Shown here in pieces: positions 34,198 to 45,794 of a DNA stretch of 64,000 nt. The translations under genes and the position numbers were made by a program. Position 1 is the first letter of the stretch, and every line of letters begins with the position of its first letter. The DNA is from Misgurnus anguillicaudatus (taxonomy: Eukaryota; Chordata; Actinopteri; Cypriniformes; Cobitidae). The notes under the pieces were generated by a model. It was not told the DNA's origin. It saw only the letters and a list, made by a program, of their open reading frames with translations, and made no database searches. The DNA is taken from the NCBI RefSeq assembly GCF_027580225.2, contig NC_073359.2, positions 13,075,001 through 13,139,000 on the forward strand, given 5' to 3'.

Positions 34198-34410
34198 CAG
34201 TGTTTCCCAACCCTGGTCCTCGGGCACCCCCTCCCAGAAAGTTTTAGATGTCTCCTTATTAAGCACACCTGATTTAACTCATCAGCTTGTTAGGGACACG
34301 TCTTTACCATTTTGGAAGGAGGTTGATGAGTCGAATCAGGTGTTTTAAATAAGGAGACATCTAAAACTTTCTGGGAGGGGGTGCCCGAGGACCAGGGTTG
34401 GGAAACACTG
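34198..34410. mobile_element. hAT-type foldback, 213 bp, perfect TIRs and TSD
   Basis: The first 63 bases (34198-34260, from CAGTGTTTCCCAACCCTGG) are the exact reverse complement of the last 63 (34348-34410). The 8-mer CTGTAAGT flanks both sides exactly (34190-34197, 34411-34418). The loop is 87 bp. A perfect long TIR with a perfect TSD indicates the youngest insertion in the window. Confidence 0.93.
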
Positions 34411-34532
34411 CTGTAAGTGCCAGTAGTAGCAGGACACGTGACATTATAATATAATATACACAATATAAAAATAAATAAAACTTGTGTGAAAATTAATGTA
34501 ATGTGCAACTACTGTTAGAGAGAGACGTGATG

Positions 34533-34549
34533 TGGTGTGTGTGTGTGTT

Positions 34550-34580
<31 letters not shown>

Positions 34581-34584
34581 GTGT
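34533..34584. repeat. (GT)n microsatellite
   Basis: GT repeats with two TTT-type interruptions. It adjoins ACCTGGTAATTATCACG, which I recall as the start of a fish repeat. The 34590-34976 stretch holds nothing else recognisable. Confidence 0.95.
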
Positions 34585-34984
34585 ACCTGGTAATTATCAC
34601 GTTGTGGGGACCAATTGTCATACAAACTGCAAAGTGTTTGCTTATATTTGTGTACAGTCGCAATAAAACAAAACATTGGGCTTTTGTCAAACTGTAAACT
34701 CTTGTCAAACTATAACCTACAACTGTCATCTAACCAAAATCACACACCAAAGCAAAAAATATTTACCCAACCCCATTTAAAAACAGTCTGTGGGTGGACA
34801 TTCATCGTATTGCATTGGTTTTCATTTCTTTCATTGACTTTATTGTATATGAGAGGTTCTAAGCTCAGATTTTCTGCTACAATGACTTAGGTATTGAATT
34901 AAACGGGAAAATATCAGGCATGCATTGCTACCACTCTAAACGTGCTAATATACAAGCAAGGGGGCTAAATAATTGACCAAATAT

Positions 34985-35949
34985 TAGGGCTGGGCGATTT
35001 GACCTAAAATCAAAACCTCGGTTAATCTAACATTTGACATCGGTTACGATTAATAAACGATTATTTTTTTGCCTCATAGTTCACTGACAAGGTTGGAAAG
35101 TTTAGGGCACACCTTAAATCAGCCTGCAATGCAATTATTCACATTTTTCCCAAAATAACTGCATTACTGAAAAATATTAAATAGACTTAACTCTATGCAG
35201 ATGTTGCATGTCATTATGTACAATTGATGAAACTTTCAGAATGGGAAGTTATGAACCAAAGAATCATACAACCCCCATGACTAATTATAGACATCAGATA
35301 CATACATAATAAGTTGTATCCAGATAGCATATTGTAATGAGATGAGTAGGGCAAAATACATACTTGGACTGTATCCTTTACACGTTTCTTGTATTCAATC
35401 CATTTTTTCTTAACTGGGCACTGATGTCTAAGCCATTTATTCTCATCTGTAATGCTTTTGGTGTTAATGTAGACTAGAAGTTCTCCCGTTCTCTCTCTCC
35501 GTCATCTCTGAAGTGTCTAATTAAACTCACGCGGGCGCGTCTTTTCGCGGTTTTGAGTGAGTGAGATGTGATGACATTACCCGGGCTGCTTAGAGACCCA
35601 TCGGTAGATTAAACTGAGCGCGTGTGCGGTAAAAACCCGACCGCGCATTCCGTATTTTTGTCACAGGTGCCTGCACATTTGCGAGTACTTCTTAAAAAAA
35701 AGTACTGTGCTTCTTTTGGGCACTAGATGATCCTGCTGCTCAGTTAAACAGTGTTTGAGTTCTCCTCCATGTTTCGCTGTGCCACTGACAGGACGGGGCG
35801 GAGTTACGCAACATCACACGCAGCAGTTTGTTTTTAAAGGGAAAGTATTAACAGGATTAAAAACCGAAATAACCGACATGATAAAATAATGTCGGTTAGA
35901 GGTTCTGAATTTCGGTTTCGGTTGTTTTTCGATTAATCGCCCAGCCCTA
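34985..35949. mobile_element. Non-autonomous hAT element, 965 bp, perfect TSD
   Basis: The ends TAGGGCTGGGCGATTT and AATCGCCCAGCCCTA are inverted repeats. The flanking 8-mer is CCAAATAT on both sides (34977-34984, 35950-35957). Subterminal GGTTAATC/CGGTTACGATT and CGGTTTCGGTTG motifs occur near both ends. No transposase frame. Confidence 0.9.
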
Positions 35950-36211
35950 CCAAATATTAGTTTAACCGAAAAAATCCTAGCTTGCACTTTCTGTCTGACA
36001 TCCTTCAGATTGCAGTTTTTCCTTGTCTTTCATATTTGTGTTTAGTATTGTGGAATTGGCAAAGACCTGGTGGTTGTTTGTGAAAGCTTTACAGACAAAA
36101 TTAATAGGGCCTAGCCATTTTCATTATTTCACAGCCTTATTATACATCAAAGTGTAATGACATTCACAAAATATTAAATAACCTTGTCTGATAGTCTGAC
36201 AGTATTGTGGC

Positions 36212-37515
36212 CAGTGATGGTAATAACGGCGTTATAAATAAACGGCGTTACTAACGGCGTTATTTTTTTCAGTAACGAGTAATCAAATAAATTACTGTTT
36301 CTCCCGTTATAACACCGTTACCGTTACTGACATTAAAATGCTGCACGTTACTATAATTAATCTCACTGAAGCGAGTAGGCTCTCATCCAGACATGCAATG
36401 TTTTTCTCTAGTGTGTGTTTGTGTGTGTGTGAGCGTGTGTTGAGGGGCGGGAGACACATAACTGATGATGATTGGCTGAATGTCAATCGTTAGCCAATCA
36501 GAGGCAGGCAGAGTTTATACACAAACACAACACTGCACTGCTGCTCGGACTGTGCATGTCAACATGGTGACTTGGTTGCTAAATTTAGCAACTTTCTAAA
36601 CCCCTTTAGCGACTTTAAAAAAAGCGACTAGCGATCTTTTCAGGCGTGGTTAGAGACTGACGCGGGAGCATGTATCGCTCTCTCTTCTCGACAAGCAGTG
36701 GATGCTGCTGCTAGCCACTCACAGGCAGTCCGGTCCTCGCGTGCAGTCCCACACACACCCGAAACGACAGAGCGATGGCAAGTACAACAAACTCAAATGT
36801 AGTGGTCGCAAACACAAAGTATAATAAGCACTACTTTTATAAAAGAATGTTATGTAAGTAAGGCAAGAATGTTTATGTAAAGACGTGCAACTTATGCGAG
36901 TAAGAAAGAGTCTCTCCACGTCTGTAATTCTGATAAAACACCTCACATCATCACATGCTGCTGTAACGGTGCCACCCCGAACTTATTATAATTAGAATAA
37001 GAAATTTGAATTTATTTAGTTTGGGCACCAGACTTGGAAAAAGTGCCAAGTCAATATATTTATAAAGTTATTAATGTGGTTAGTTCACGGATAAACTCAG
37101 AAAGTGCCACCGAAACACAATGAAGTATTCATTAAAGTCATTACAAAAAAATGCATTCACAGTTTTTATATTAAAGAAAAGCTCATGAAAGAGCAAACAT
37201 TGAATAAACCCATACAAATAATAAACATTTTACACTTTAAAACAATTGTTCATTAATGTCCGAAGACATCAACAACCGCGTTGCCCTGCAATTCTTCCTT
37301 TACAAAACACAATTTGCTCTTTAGTGTCCAAGTCATTAATTTAACAAATTTAATATTGGGGGCATCCAAGTTATTTGAAATTTTTGATTTTTTTTAAAGT
37401 AATGCAATAGTTACTTTCTCTGGTAATTAGTTACTTTTTTAATGATGTAACGCAATTACTAACTCAGTTACTATTTTTGAGAAGTAACTAGTAACTATAA
37501 CTAATTACTTTTTTA
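36212..37515. mobile_element. hAT-like element with TAACGGCGTTA ends, right end damaged
   Basis: The left end CAGTGATGGTAATAACGG and its GTTACTAACGGCGTTATT-type repeats are answered near 37385-37510 by TAGTTACTTTCTCTGG, TAACGCAATTACT and GTAACTAGTAACT. That matches the usual inverted layout of this fish family, but the final CACTG is missing. Inside, 36560-36735 is related to the TAGCGACTTT region of the hAT at 13126-13969, and 36415-36440 is a GT-rich run. Confidence 0.6.
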
Positions 37516-37737
37516 TATTTTGGTAATATCATTATAGATCATATCATATATTTAGGTGCATGAAAAACATGCTAGAAAGGCATAAATAGATTAACGTCTA
37601 ATAAATATATTAAAAGTGGAGCGGGGTGTAGGTTAACTGAAAAGATAAACACAAAAACCCTAGACAAACACTTTAAATATTTATTAACAACAGCAGTAAA
37701 TTATGCTTGATCGTGGTTTCTGTTAAAAGTTATTTAA

Positions 37738-38130
37738 AGGAATAGTCTACTCATTTTCAATATTAAACTATGTTATTACCTTAACTAAGAATTGTTGATA
37801 CATCCCTCTGTCATCTGTGTGCGTGCACGTAAGCGCTGGAGCGCGCTGCGACACTTCGATAGCATTTAGCTTAGCCCCATAAATTCAATGGTATCAAACA
37901 GAGATAAAGTTAGAAGTGACCAAACACATCAACGTTTTTCCTATTTAAGACGAGTAGTTATACGAGCAAGTTTGGTGGTACAAAATAAAACGTAGCGCTT
38001 TTCTAAGCGGATTTAAAAGAGGAACTATATGGTATGGCGTAATAGCACTTATGGGAGTACTTCAACTCGGCGCAGTAACACCCTCCCTCTCCCATTATGA
38101 GAGGGAGAAGGGGAGCGGACTTTTCAGGTG
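37738..38130. repeat. Left half of a TTAA-flanked foldback element
   Basis: TTAA (37734-37737) is followed by AGGAATAGTCTACTCATTTT. The interior holds CATCCCTCTGTCATCTGTGT, GCTGGAGCGCGCTGCGACAC and GTAGTTATACGAGCAAG, which I recall as one arm of a large cyprinid foldback. The mirror arm and right TTAA are absent. The 38130-38555 stretch after it has only a repeat piece at 38300-38400. Confidence 0.55.
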
Positions 38131-38555
38131 TCAGTGAATCAGATCGCCTTATGTAAATAACCTAGGCAGAGCCAGCCAATTATGTTTATGGAAGACCAGA
38201 GCATAGGTTGCGGCCACTTTGATTGGCTGTAGGCCACGCTCAGACAAGCCTTCCATCAAGCGTTAACGCTTTCGCCCCGTGTGAATGTACCATAAGGCCC
38301 CCCTTCTAAAACCCCAAGTCTACTCTGATTGGTCAAGCTGCCCCAGTTTGTTGTAATGGGCCACCCACTTAGTGCATGTTTTGGACATTCAGTGAGATTG
38401 CACGTGCCACCATATTTGAATCTAGAGCTGTTATTAATATAGCCTACATATGCATCTCAATTATCACAAAAAATTAATAAAATTATGAATAATTCTTACA
38501 AACCTATTGCTTTGCCTCAAATTTTGGTTTTAACCTACTGCAGTGATATGGATTA

Positions 38556-39095
38556 CTTTAATGATTTGCCGGGGTGAAACCAGCAGGACAGGAAGCCAGG
38601 GCGAAGCCGGAAAAACCGGAGCAGCCATCTCGAGGACCGACCCAGATGACTCAACCCTCCTGGGAACCGACGAGGATCCGATCAACCCAGGGGTCGACTC
38701 CCACCATCTCGGGGAAACGAGCTCACCCACGGTAGCAACCACCCCGGGAAAATAATCGGGCGTGGCGTCCGTTAAGAGCCCTGAATCGAGCATGGCGGTG
38801 GACCTCCCAGGAACCGGACCAGACGACTCCATCAGCAGGGGAGCTAACTGGACCGATTCATCCCTCGCAGGAACAGGCTCGTATGTCGCGGCAACCACCC
38901 CGGGGAATGAATCGGGCATGGTGACCGCTAGCTTGAGCCCGTCCTGGAGTTCCGAGTGATCCTTCTCGGTCAGCTCCAAGGGACATTGGGACTTCGAAGC
39001 TCGCAGATCCCGATGTCCACTACTCCCCCTCGAAGAAATTTCAAGGAAAGTTCTCCTCCTGGAACTCACTGCGTCCTTTAATGGCTGGATCATTC
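38556..39095 (-). pseudogene. Internal region of a non-autonomous LTR element (Pro/Ser-rich ORF)
   Basis: On the minus strand the frame is open from the LTR through this whole block (the open frame spans 39375-38530). The translated part has no gag-pol motif but a low-complexity Pro/Ser/Val-rich pattern: LKLAVTMPDSFPGVV, YEPVPARDESVQLAPL, SSGPVPG, STAMLDSG, FPGVVATVGELVSPRW, ending MAAPVFPASPW. The same pattern is found in the second copy at 59045-59690, so this is a family protein or a transcribed filler. The left LTR is missing. Function unknown. Confidence 0.55.
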
Positions 39096-39415
39096 TGTCA
39101 TGACTAGGAACATGAATCAGGACGCATACACAGAGTTCACACGAAGACATGGTAACATTTAATGATAAAATGAGAAACAAAACACGAGGAGAAAAACAAC
39201 AGGCAAGTAAGTCAAACACGAACATCCAACACATGGAACACAGGAACAGACATGGAAGTTCCGACAATGATCCAGCAATGAGTGTGACACAGACAGGGGT
39301 ATAAATACACAGACTAAATGACATACAGGTGTGATGAGGCAGGTAATTAATCAATGAATGTCCAGGTGACAACAATCAGAACAGAAACAAGACATGACAC
39401 GGATTAACCGTGACA
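39096..39415 (-). repeat. LTR of the non-autonomous element, copy A
   Basis: TGTCATGACTAGG to CCGTGACA, 320 bp, similar along its length to 58710-59025. On the minus strand it contains a TATTTATA box and a poly(A) region. Only this LTR remains; because the internal sequence lies to its left on the minus strand, it is the 5' LTR. The outer flank is CATTTTTGC, and no matching TSD is available. Confidence 0.75.
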
Positions 39416-39419
39416 CATT

Positions 39420-41125
39420 TTTGCATGTGACACGAAAAATACTTTTGTGTTCAAGGCACGGAAAAAAGCTTAATTTTTTGTCATGGACACTAATAAATTC
39501 ATCAAATTTTGCATGACTACAACAAGGCTTTCTGTGAGATCATGTTGAAAAAGTGAGCCTGTAGATAAAAACAACATTAATATTTGTCCGCTTTCAGGGC
39601 CAACAAAAAGGGTCTGGAATCATGGTAGAATAAACAGCATCTTTCTGACAACATACTAATAAACCACACCTTATCCATTTTTTGCAAATACATTGGGGTT
39701 ATTCAATCATTGAAATAAGAGAAATTGTCATATTTGAAAATACAAAGAAGCATGTTGCAGTTCTGAAAAAATGTTTTGTGTTATAAGAGTGTATTTTGAG
39801 CTTTATACCCTGTAGATTTGTAGACCAATTTATTCTCAAACAGCAACATTACATGCTAAATAACGTTAAAAAGGAGAAAAGGCATAATAGGAGCCCTTTA
39901 AACTCTCTACATGGGAAGATGCTTTAAACAATCACGTTATCATTGTTAATGTCTCTTTTCGCCCAATAAAACGTGTTTGTCCAGGTTGAAGAGCATACAT
40001 TAATCACACCCACACCACTGCCAAAATCAACACAGGAGACTCCAGCAATGACGTACCAAAAGGCAGAGACCCTGTCACTCTACAGGCAACGGCATGTGTG
40101 GCTAGTGTGATAACAGACACTGAGCTTGGTCTTTGTGTCCTCTTTAGACATGTCAGTGGCTGCGGACACCACGGACCTACCCGAATAAAAGCATCTTTTA
40201 TGTGGGGGAGAGCGGGTTGTGTAATTGTGTGCTGTAGTGACTCCCGCAGTGCAGAGGCAAGGGTGATAACTGTCAGGCACGTAGGGCAATGGCTAATCAT
40301 TCTGTTCTCTATAAGAAGAGGCTGCCAACAGCTGGAGGATTTAATGGCATAAGACAATAACACAGATGATTGCTTTGAATGAAGCTGTCTGCCCACACAG
40401 CTCAAGTAGAGGGATAGTCGATATAAACCAGGGGTTCAAAACCTTTTTTTACGTTGAGGCCCCCCTATTATCTCGAAAAATATTTAAAGCCTCTCCCAGT
40501 CAAAATTTTAAATAAATAAAACATTCTAGAGCATGCCATAAGTGTACAGATGCATATTTTTTACAAAACCAAACAATAGGAAATATTTTGATTTTCAGTT
40601 GTCTTAGCTTATTTTAATGCTTATTTTGTAACAATACTAATACACTAATAAACAATTTAACATTGTTTTTGGATGTGCATTTCTTATTCAAATTTCTTCC
40701 TATATCTTTAATGAGAAACTATTACAAGGGCCAGTCACAATCTCAACCATATTTACCAGCATTTACCAGGAAAGTACAATAGTGGATTGCATGGTTTGGG
40801 CATGTTATGTTGCATACTGTCATCTGCATTTCTTAATTTTACAATTTCCCAACAAATGTCATTACAGGAAGCAAATTACAGGAAGTGAGCAATAAAATGT
40901 TGGACTATGATGAAAGGTGTATTAAAAGAAAAAATTAAAGGAATAAATACAGACAGAAACTATTATGTCAATCACATAATCATCAGTATTAGTTTGTATG
41001 TGTTAGTATGAATACACTCACTGGAATACACACTAGCCATACTAAATTCACAATATTTGCATTGTCATGTGACCCATATAACTACAAAATTAATTAACTT
41101 TTATCGAAAGCGACTCACAGTGTAT
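39420..41125. other. Mostly unassigned AT-rich DNA with repeat fragments
   Basis: At 39870-39900 is a terminus-like GCATAATAGGAGCCC followed by TTTAA. At 40433-40500 is the left end of a repeat starting CCAGGGGTTCAAAACC. Frames at 40004-40405 (133 codons minus) and 40098-40352 (plus) overlap and have no domain that I recognise. Confidence 0.4.
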
Positions 41126-41129
41126 TTAA

Positions 41130-41603
41130 AAAGCACCTATTACATTGCTAAACAACGTTATGTTGTGTATATGGTATAATACAATGTGTTTGCGTGGATT
41201 TATGATTCAAAAAACATTATTTTCCAAATATCGGACATTATAGTTGCTCCATAAATCCCTGCCTTCTTCAAATACACTGAATCGTTCTGAAAAGCGCAGT
41301 GTTATCCGATTGGCCAGCTACTCTATATGTTGTGATTGGCCTGAATCCCTCTGAGGTCAGCCGGAAATGTGACGCTCCTCACCATGTTTTAAAGATTAGC
41401 TCATTTAGCTCATATTGTCTTTACTACATTATCAATACCATCAAAGCCAAATCTGATCCAGTAAATGTAGATGACCAAGCTGATCAATAAACTTTACCAG
41501 TGCGGCTTGAGCAGGACGTAACAGATTGGTATGGTAAGGATAAACATGTACTAATACACGCTTACACACCAAAGAAAATGTAAAATCAGATAATTGGTGC
41601 TCT
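41130..41603. mobile_element. TTAA-flanked element, 474 bp, same family as 6364-6901
   Basis: TTAA at 41126-41129 and 41604-41607. Ends AAAGCACCTATTA and TAATTGGTGCTCT. The interior shares TTGTGATTGGCCTGAAT and CGGAAATGTGACGCTCC with the reverse complement of the first copy. Non-coding. Confidence 0.75.
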
Positions 41604-41609
41604 TTAAGG

Positions 41610-43235
41610 TATACATTTCAGTATTCTGTGATATCGAACCCACAACATTATATCTATGCATGGGTATTAATACACAATCTCATGACAATTTGTATGTATT
41701 TTACAAAGTGGCTTATTTGCATTTATTCGAACACATTCGTACATTTTCCTACTATTTGCTTTTGCCTCTGTGACGTTGAGATTAGGGCCAAAGTACAGTA
41801 ATTTTTTACACATTTAAAAAAGTGACAAGCTCACAGCTCCCTGGTATTTTTTATTTGGTGTGTTCTTAGCTTGCTTACACACAGGCAATTTTTTTTTAAT
41901 TCATCTGTCATCTAGACTCCATTTTAATGAATTAGTTGCTATTGTTTAAGCAGAATACATAATCCTGCTATAAAATATAATACATTTAAAATATATTAAA
42001 TAAAATCTGCCATATGATCTTAGAAGTTGCTGCTTACCATTATGTATGATATCGTCTAAGGAGAAAACTCACTATGTTTGGAAGTTTTCGTTCTTCTCTA
42101 AGCCCACTATTCTTGCTGCATTACAACAAAGCTGTTTCACAGAAAAAAATTACATTATGCAAATAATTTAATCACTGTGCTTATTCCTTTGTTAAGCTGT
42201 GCATATTAAGTTAAATAATTTAGTACTCTTTTAATTAACAACATAAAACATTTCATGTGTCTAATTACCTAAGCACTCAGAACATTACAAACATTATTGT
42301 CCTCAGTCATTTATGTTAAGCTTAAGGTTTCTGCGCAAACATGTGTTTGCCATTAAAAGGATTGTTGTGAGGTGATTGTACCCATTTTTAATCACAGTGT
42401 ACCGTTAAAGACAAAAAAACATGCAGTGATCATAGTATGGCTACACTTTAAACAGAAGAAAAACTGTACTTTCTACGTGTGGAGGTGCACGTACTCCAGA
42501 GTAATTCATTTGTCATAGCATCAGCTATTGATGAGGTAATACATGCAAGTGGCATGTCTTAGCATTGTCCAATGTTGTCTTAAACCTTATCTCTGTTTTA
42601 TAAAGTCCTATACTTAAGTTTGTGATGAGCCTCATCATTTTGTCCTGTCACTCATTTCGAGCTTATGTAAGCAGGAGCTTATCTAATGCTTGGATTCTCC
42701 TTTTCGACTCTAATTTAACTCATTTTTCAGGTCAGGAGCGTAAACTCAGAGCTTAGTCTCAGGACCGAGCTCCTCCTTCTAGGACGGCAAGCCAAATGGG
42801 TTAAGGTTTATTATTGTATCTGTCAAGCCTGAATCTGCAGGTGGACTTGAAAGTTAAAACAGTTTGTTTTCATTACATTCACAAGCTATAATGTTAAATA
42901 ACAATATTATTTGTTATATACAAATGAAATAACTAGGGCACAGAAAGTGTGAAGGACCCTGCTGTTTTCCTTAGGATTATTAACCATCCATGTCAAGGCA
43001 ATACATTTATGATGAAATCAGAAAAACAGGAAGTGTCTCATATTTTTTGCATTCATTGAGTAATTTCGATTAAACTTGAGCTGTATGTTTGATCATGGAT
43101 CTGATCACAGATTTTGTGGGTCATGGCCATGGTGCCACCAACTGGCAAAAAGAAATGTGTCAAGTTTAACAGACTTCAAGGTAGTAGACTTATATTTACT
43201 AAGTCATGGCAGACGACACTGTCAAAACGCTGTCA
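41610..43235. other. No gene seen
   Basis: AT-rich DNA without tandem or inverted repeats of note. The plus frame at 43076-43282 is not recognised. Confidence 0.45.
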
Positions 43236-43390
43236 TGAAACAATGGTCAAAATATGTACACTGGCTGTTACTGGGGTGGTAACCTTCAAATAAGTACAGC
43301 TTTGAATCTAAAGAGTTTACATTAATACCTCAAAGATACATATTGATACCAAATGTATACACATATCGGGACCTTTTTGGGCCAAATAAT
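43236..43390. repeat. Fragment related to the GGTACC-rich foldback at 20594
   Basis: Shares the CTG-TTACTGGGGTGGTAACC block and ATTAATACCTCAAAGATACATATTGATACC. Strongly decayed. The 43390-43629 stretch holds nothing else. Confidence 0.5.
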
Positions 43391-43629
43391 GCATTGAAAT
43401 AATATGTTAAATTGTTTTCTGATATCTACATAGAAGGTATGCGGCTTTATAAAGTTAGCAAAGTTATCCAGAAATGTTGTAATTTCCATTAACAACCCTT
43501 GGATTTCTCCTTTGAATGAAATGGTCTATTTTTGCCCTATTGGGAAGGGAATCATTAATTATAATGTTGATCTCTTTTCTGATTGGCTGTTTCACAGTGA
43601 GGCTCAAGTAGCACACATTTAGTAAACAG

Positions 43630-43853
43630 CCCTGCTGAAAAATACCAACAAGACCAGCATATGTTGTGTTTTGGTGCTGGTTTGTTAGTGAACACCAGCT
43701 AAACCAGCATTAGCACCAGCTAAACCAACATTAGCACCTGTTCATACCAGCAAGACCAGCATATGTTGTGTTTTGGTGCTGGTATGCTGGTGACCACCAG
43801 CATCCAACCAGCATAATTCCCATGCTGGTTTGATGCTGTTTCTTTCAGCAGGG
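43630..43853. mobile_element. CCAGCA-rich foldback element
   Basis: Ends CCCTGCTGAAAAA and TTTCTTTCAGCAGGG. The interior is made of ACCAGC/GCTGGT units and a TATGTTGTGTTTTGGTGCTGG block repeated twice. A truncated relative lies at 44040-44155 in the other orientation and a more distant one at 46275-46424. Confidence 0.7.
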
Positions 43854-44039
43854 AGACCTCATGTCTGAGATTGTATCAGATGAAGATAAATATTTCGAGG
43901 AAGAACAAATTGTTTGGAGATTGTTAATGGACGTTTCTGAGTGGTAAGTTTGTGCCTATTGCCTATAAATACAGTTTTATATTCTACAGCAACTTTAAAC
44001 TGCCTCAGTGACAGCTGGTGTCCATATTTTGATTTTGGT

Positions 44040-44155
44040 GACCAGCATGGACCAGCATGGGAATTATGCTGGTCTATGCTGGTGGTCACCAGCAAACCAG
44101 CACCAAAACACAACACATGCTGGTCTTGCTGGTATGTTGTTGTTTTTCAGCAGGG
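44040..44155. repeat. Second CCAGCA-rich copy, inverted and partial
   Basis: ACCAGCATGGGAATTATGCTGG and onwards is the mirror of 43790-43825, and the end TTTTTCAGCAGGG mirrors the start at 43630. Together 43630-44155 also read as one larger inverted structure. Confidence 0.65.
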
Positions 44156-44400
44156 GAACCAAAATTACAGTCTTAGCTTTACCCAACAGAAGTCGGCCAT
44201 TTGGATTTAATGTAATTTAATGTGGATTTTTTAGGGTGTTTGTGTTTGTCACCAAACCTGTTTAACGTTATCCCAAGACATTGAAGATCATAAATTGCAT
44301 TTTGCACTGTGCATTTTTTTACATCCAGGACATGGCGACTGTGCTGTAGTGCTTGCATCATCATTGCATCATTGCTGCTTGGTATTTAGGAGTTTATTCT

Positions 44401-44416
44401 AAAAAAAAAAAAAAAA
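44401..44416. repeat. Poly(A)16
   Basis: Sixteen A. No retrocopy recognised upstream. The 44417-44850 stretch has no assignable gene. Confidence 0.9.
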
Positions 44417-44852
44417 CAGTGCCAGTACAGATATAAACCTCTATTAACTGATAGTTGAGTAAAAGCTCACCAATCCGATTTAAGGCCACGAGACTGCAAG
44501 TGCACGTCAAGTGTATGTGCCATTTGGACAACATGGTCTGAGGCTCCCAAAGGCTTGATATGTACTTGCAGCTTCTGGCCTTCGATCACAACCATACAGA
44601 TATTATATTTGTCATTTTATGATAAAAAGTGCTCACCTTTTTGACAAACCCACGGACTTCACAGCAGACTGCAAGTGTCATTCGGGACAGGGCCTATATG
44701 AAAGCCCCGGCAGGACCTTTGGTTTTTCTTCAATGACACAATGAGTCCAAAATCACTTATAAGTACTGTAAGCGGTCACCTCTGGAGACACTTAAAAGCA
44801 GGGCGTAGGAACAGCACTGATGTGCCGAACGTGATATCTTGCTTTATTCCAG

Positions 44853-45052
44853 GCCCACTGCGGAATCACGGCTGTGTCTCCAACTGTGATGGTGGTTTCC
44901 GAGGAAAATATTTATGTGGGCAGGTCAGTCAGGTATAATGGGTTCGGAAGGGTGGAGAATGGAAAGCCTTATATTGCAGTGCCTTGGCCTGGGTTGAAGC
45001 CTCAGATCTTTGTCGGTGCAGAAAGCTTTCTGGCAGATACAGAGATTCACAG
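44853..45052 (+). other. Exon-like block, unidentified protein
   Basis: A good acceptor (GCTTTATTCCAG|GCC) at 44851-44852 opens a 66-codon frame that stays open to a donor-like AG|GTGATC at 45053. The translation reads smoothly like a folded protein: AVSPTVMVVSEENIYVGRSV, RYNGFGRVENGKPYIAV, PWPGLKPQIFVGAESFLAD, TEIHR. Without splicing the frame stops at 45054-45056 (TGA). The local GC is higher than in both flanks. I do not recognise the family. The exon phase (0) does not match the donor phase (2) of the ATG block at 26985, so they are not directly adjacent exons. Confidence 0.4.
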
Positions 45053-45113
45053 GTGATCAAGCATTGTAGGGTTGTGTCTAGATAGTAACCCTTGTTTCGC
45101 CAGAAAGATTAAC

Positions 45114-45235
45114 GGTAACACTTTATTTTGACATTTAGACATTTTACTAACTATAAGTAATTTTGCAACTACTTGTCAACTGCCAGTCATTAGAGTATCA
45201 GTAGACTGTCTGGTTAATATTTGAATAGTTAATAT
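45114..45235. repeat. Half copy of TAACACTTTATT foldback element
   Basis: GGTAACACTTTATTTTGACA and the following ATTAGAGTATCAGTAGACTG match the complete copy at 45422-45640 and its mirror. The right arm is missing. Confidence 0.6.
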
Positions 45236-45421
45236 GCAATTCTTAATGGATTCTGCCAACAAATCTGTATTTCTGAATGACCTGAGGCCAGGATTAAGTG
45301 GATTTCAAGCGAAAGTATATGATATATTGAACTTAATATGTGCCAAGAGCACTCTTTCAATATCAATATGTAATTTGACGGAAGTGGCGTTTAGCGGCTT
45401 TTCCATCCGGGCTCCTTGTCT

Positions 45422-45640
45422 ACTAACACTTTATTGTGATGATCCCTCAACAGACATTCAACAAAATATACTAGAAGTACGTTTTTAAGTATGTCAACTT
45501 ATTCCATTGACCTTAACCCCTTCCCTAACCCTACCTCTTACAGTCTACTAATACTCTAATGAGAGATAGTTGACATGTAGTTGCAATGTTTTTATTGTTA
45601 GTAGAATGTCCAAAGTGGTATATCAAAATAAAGTGTAACC
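45422..45640. mobile_element. Foldback MITE with TAACACTTTATT ends
   Basis: ACTAACACTTTATTGTGATG at left, CAAAATAAAGTGTAACC at right. Inner arms mirror around CCTTAACCCCTTCCCTAACC. I recall this as a very common fish MITE. The 45236-45421 gap between it and the half copy is unassigned. Confidence 0.75.
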
Positions 45641-45779
45641 CGATTTAAATCTTTTTACTTTCTATGCTGCGTATTTGCGGTCCTTTAAATCAAATCAGCT
45701 CATTTTAGTAGAATTGGACATCTAAAGGTGCTTATGTAGAACAAAGACAAAAGCACTTTTATTTTAAGCAGTTTTTTTT

Positions 45780-45794
45780 GGGGGGGGGGGGGGG
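45780..45794. repeat. Poly(G)15
   Basis: Fifteen G after eight T. On the minus strand it is a poly(C)/poly(A) junction. Prone to sequencing length error. Confidence 0.9.

Noticed and set aside
34493..34729. Thr/His-rich minus-strand frame
   Set aside because: Translation of the (GT)n microsatellite.
38530..39375. A 281-codon minus-strand open frame, the longest in the window
   Set aside because: Its first third lies inside an LTR and the rest is the Pro/Ser-rich filler of a non-autonomous LTR element. Not treated as a host gene.
45234..45488. 84-codon plus-strand frame as a gene
   Set aside because: It runs from a half MITE through an unassigned gap into a complete MITE of the same family. 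No protein motif.
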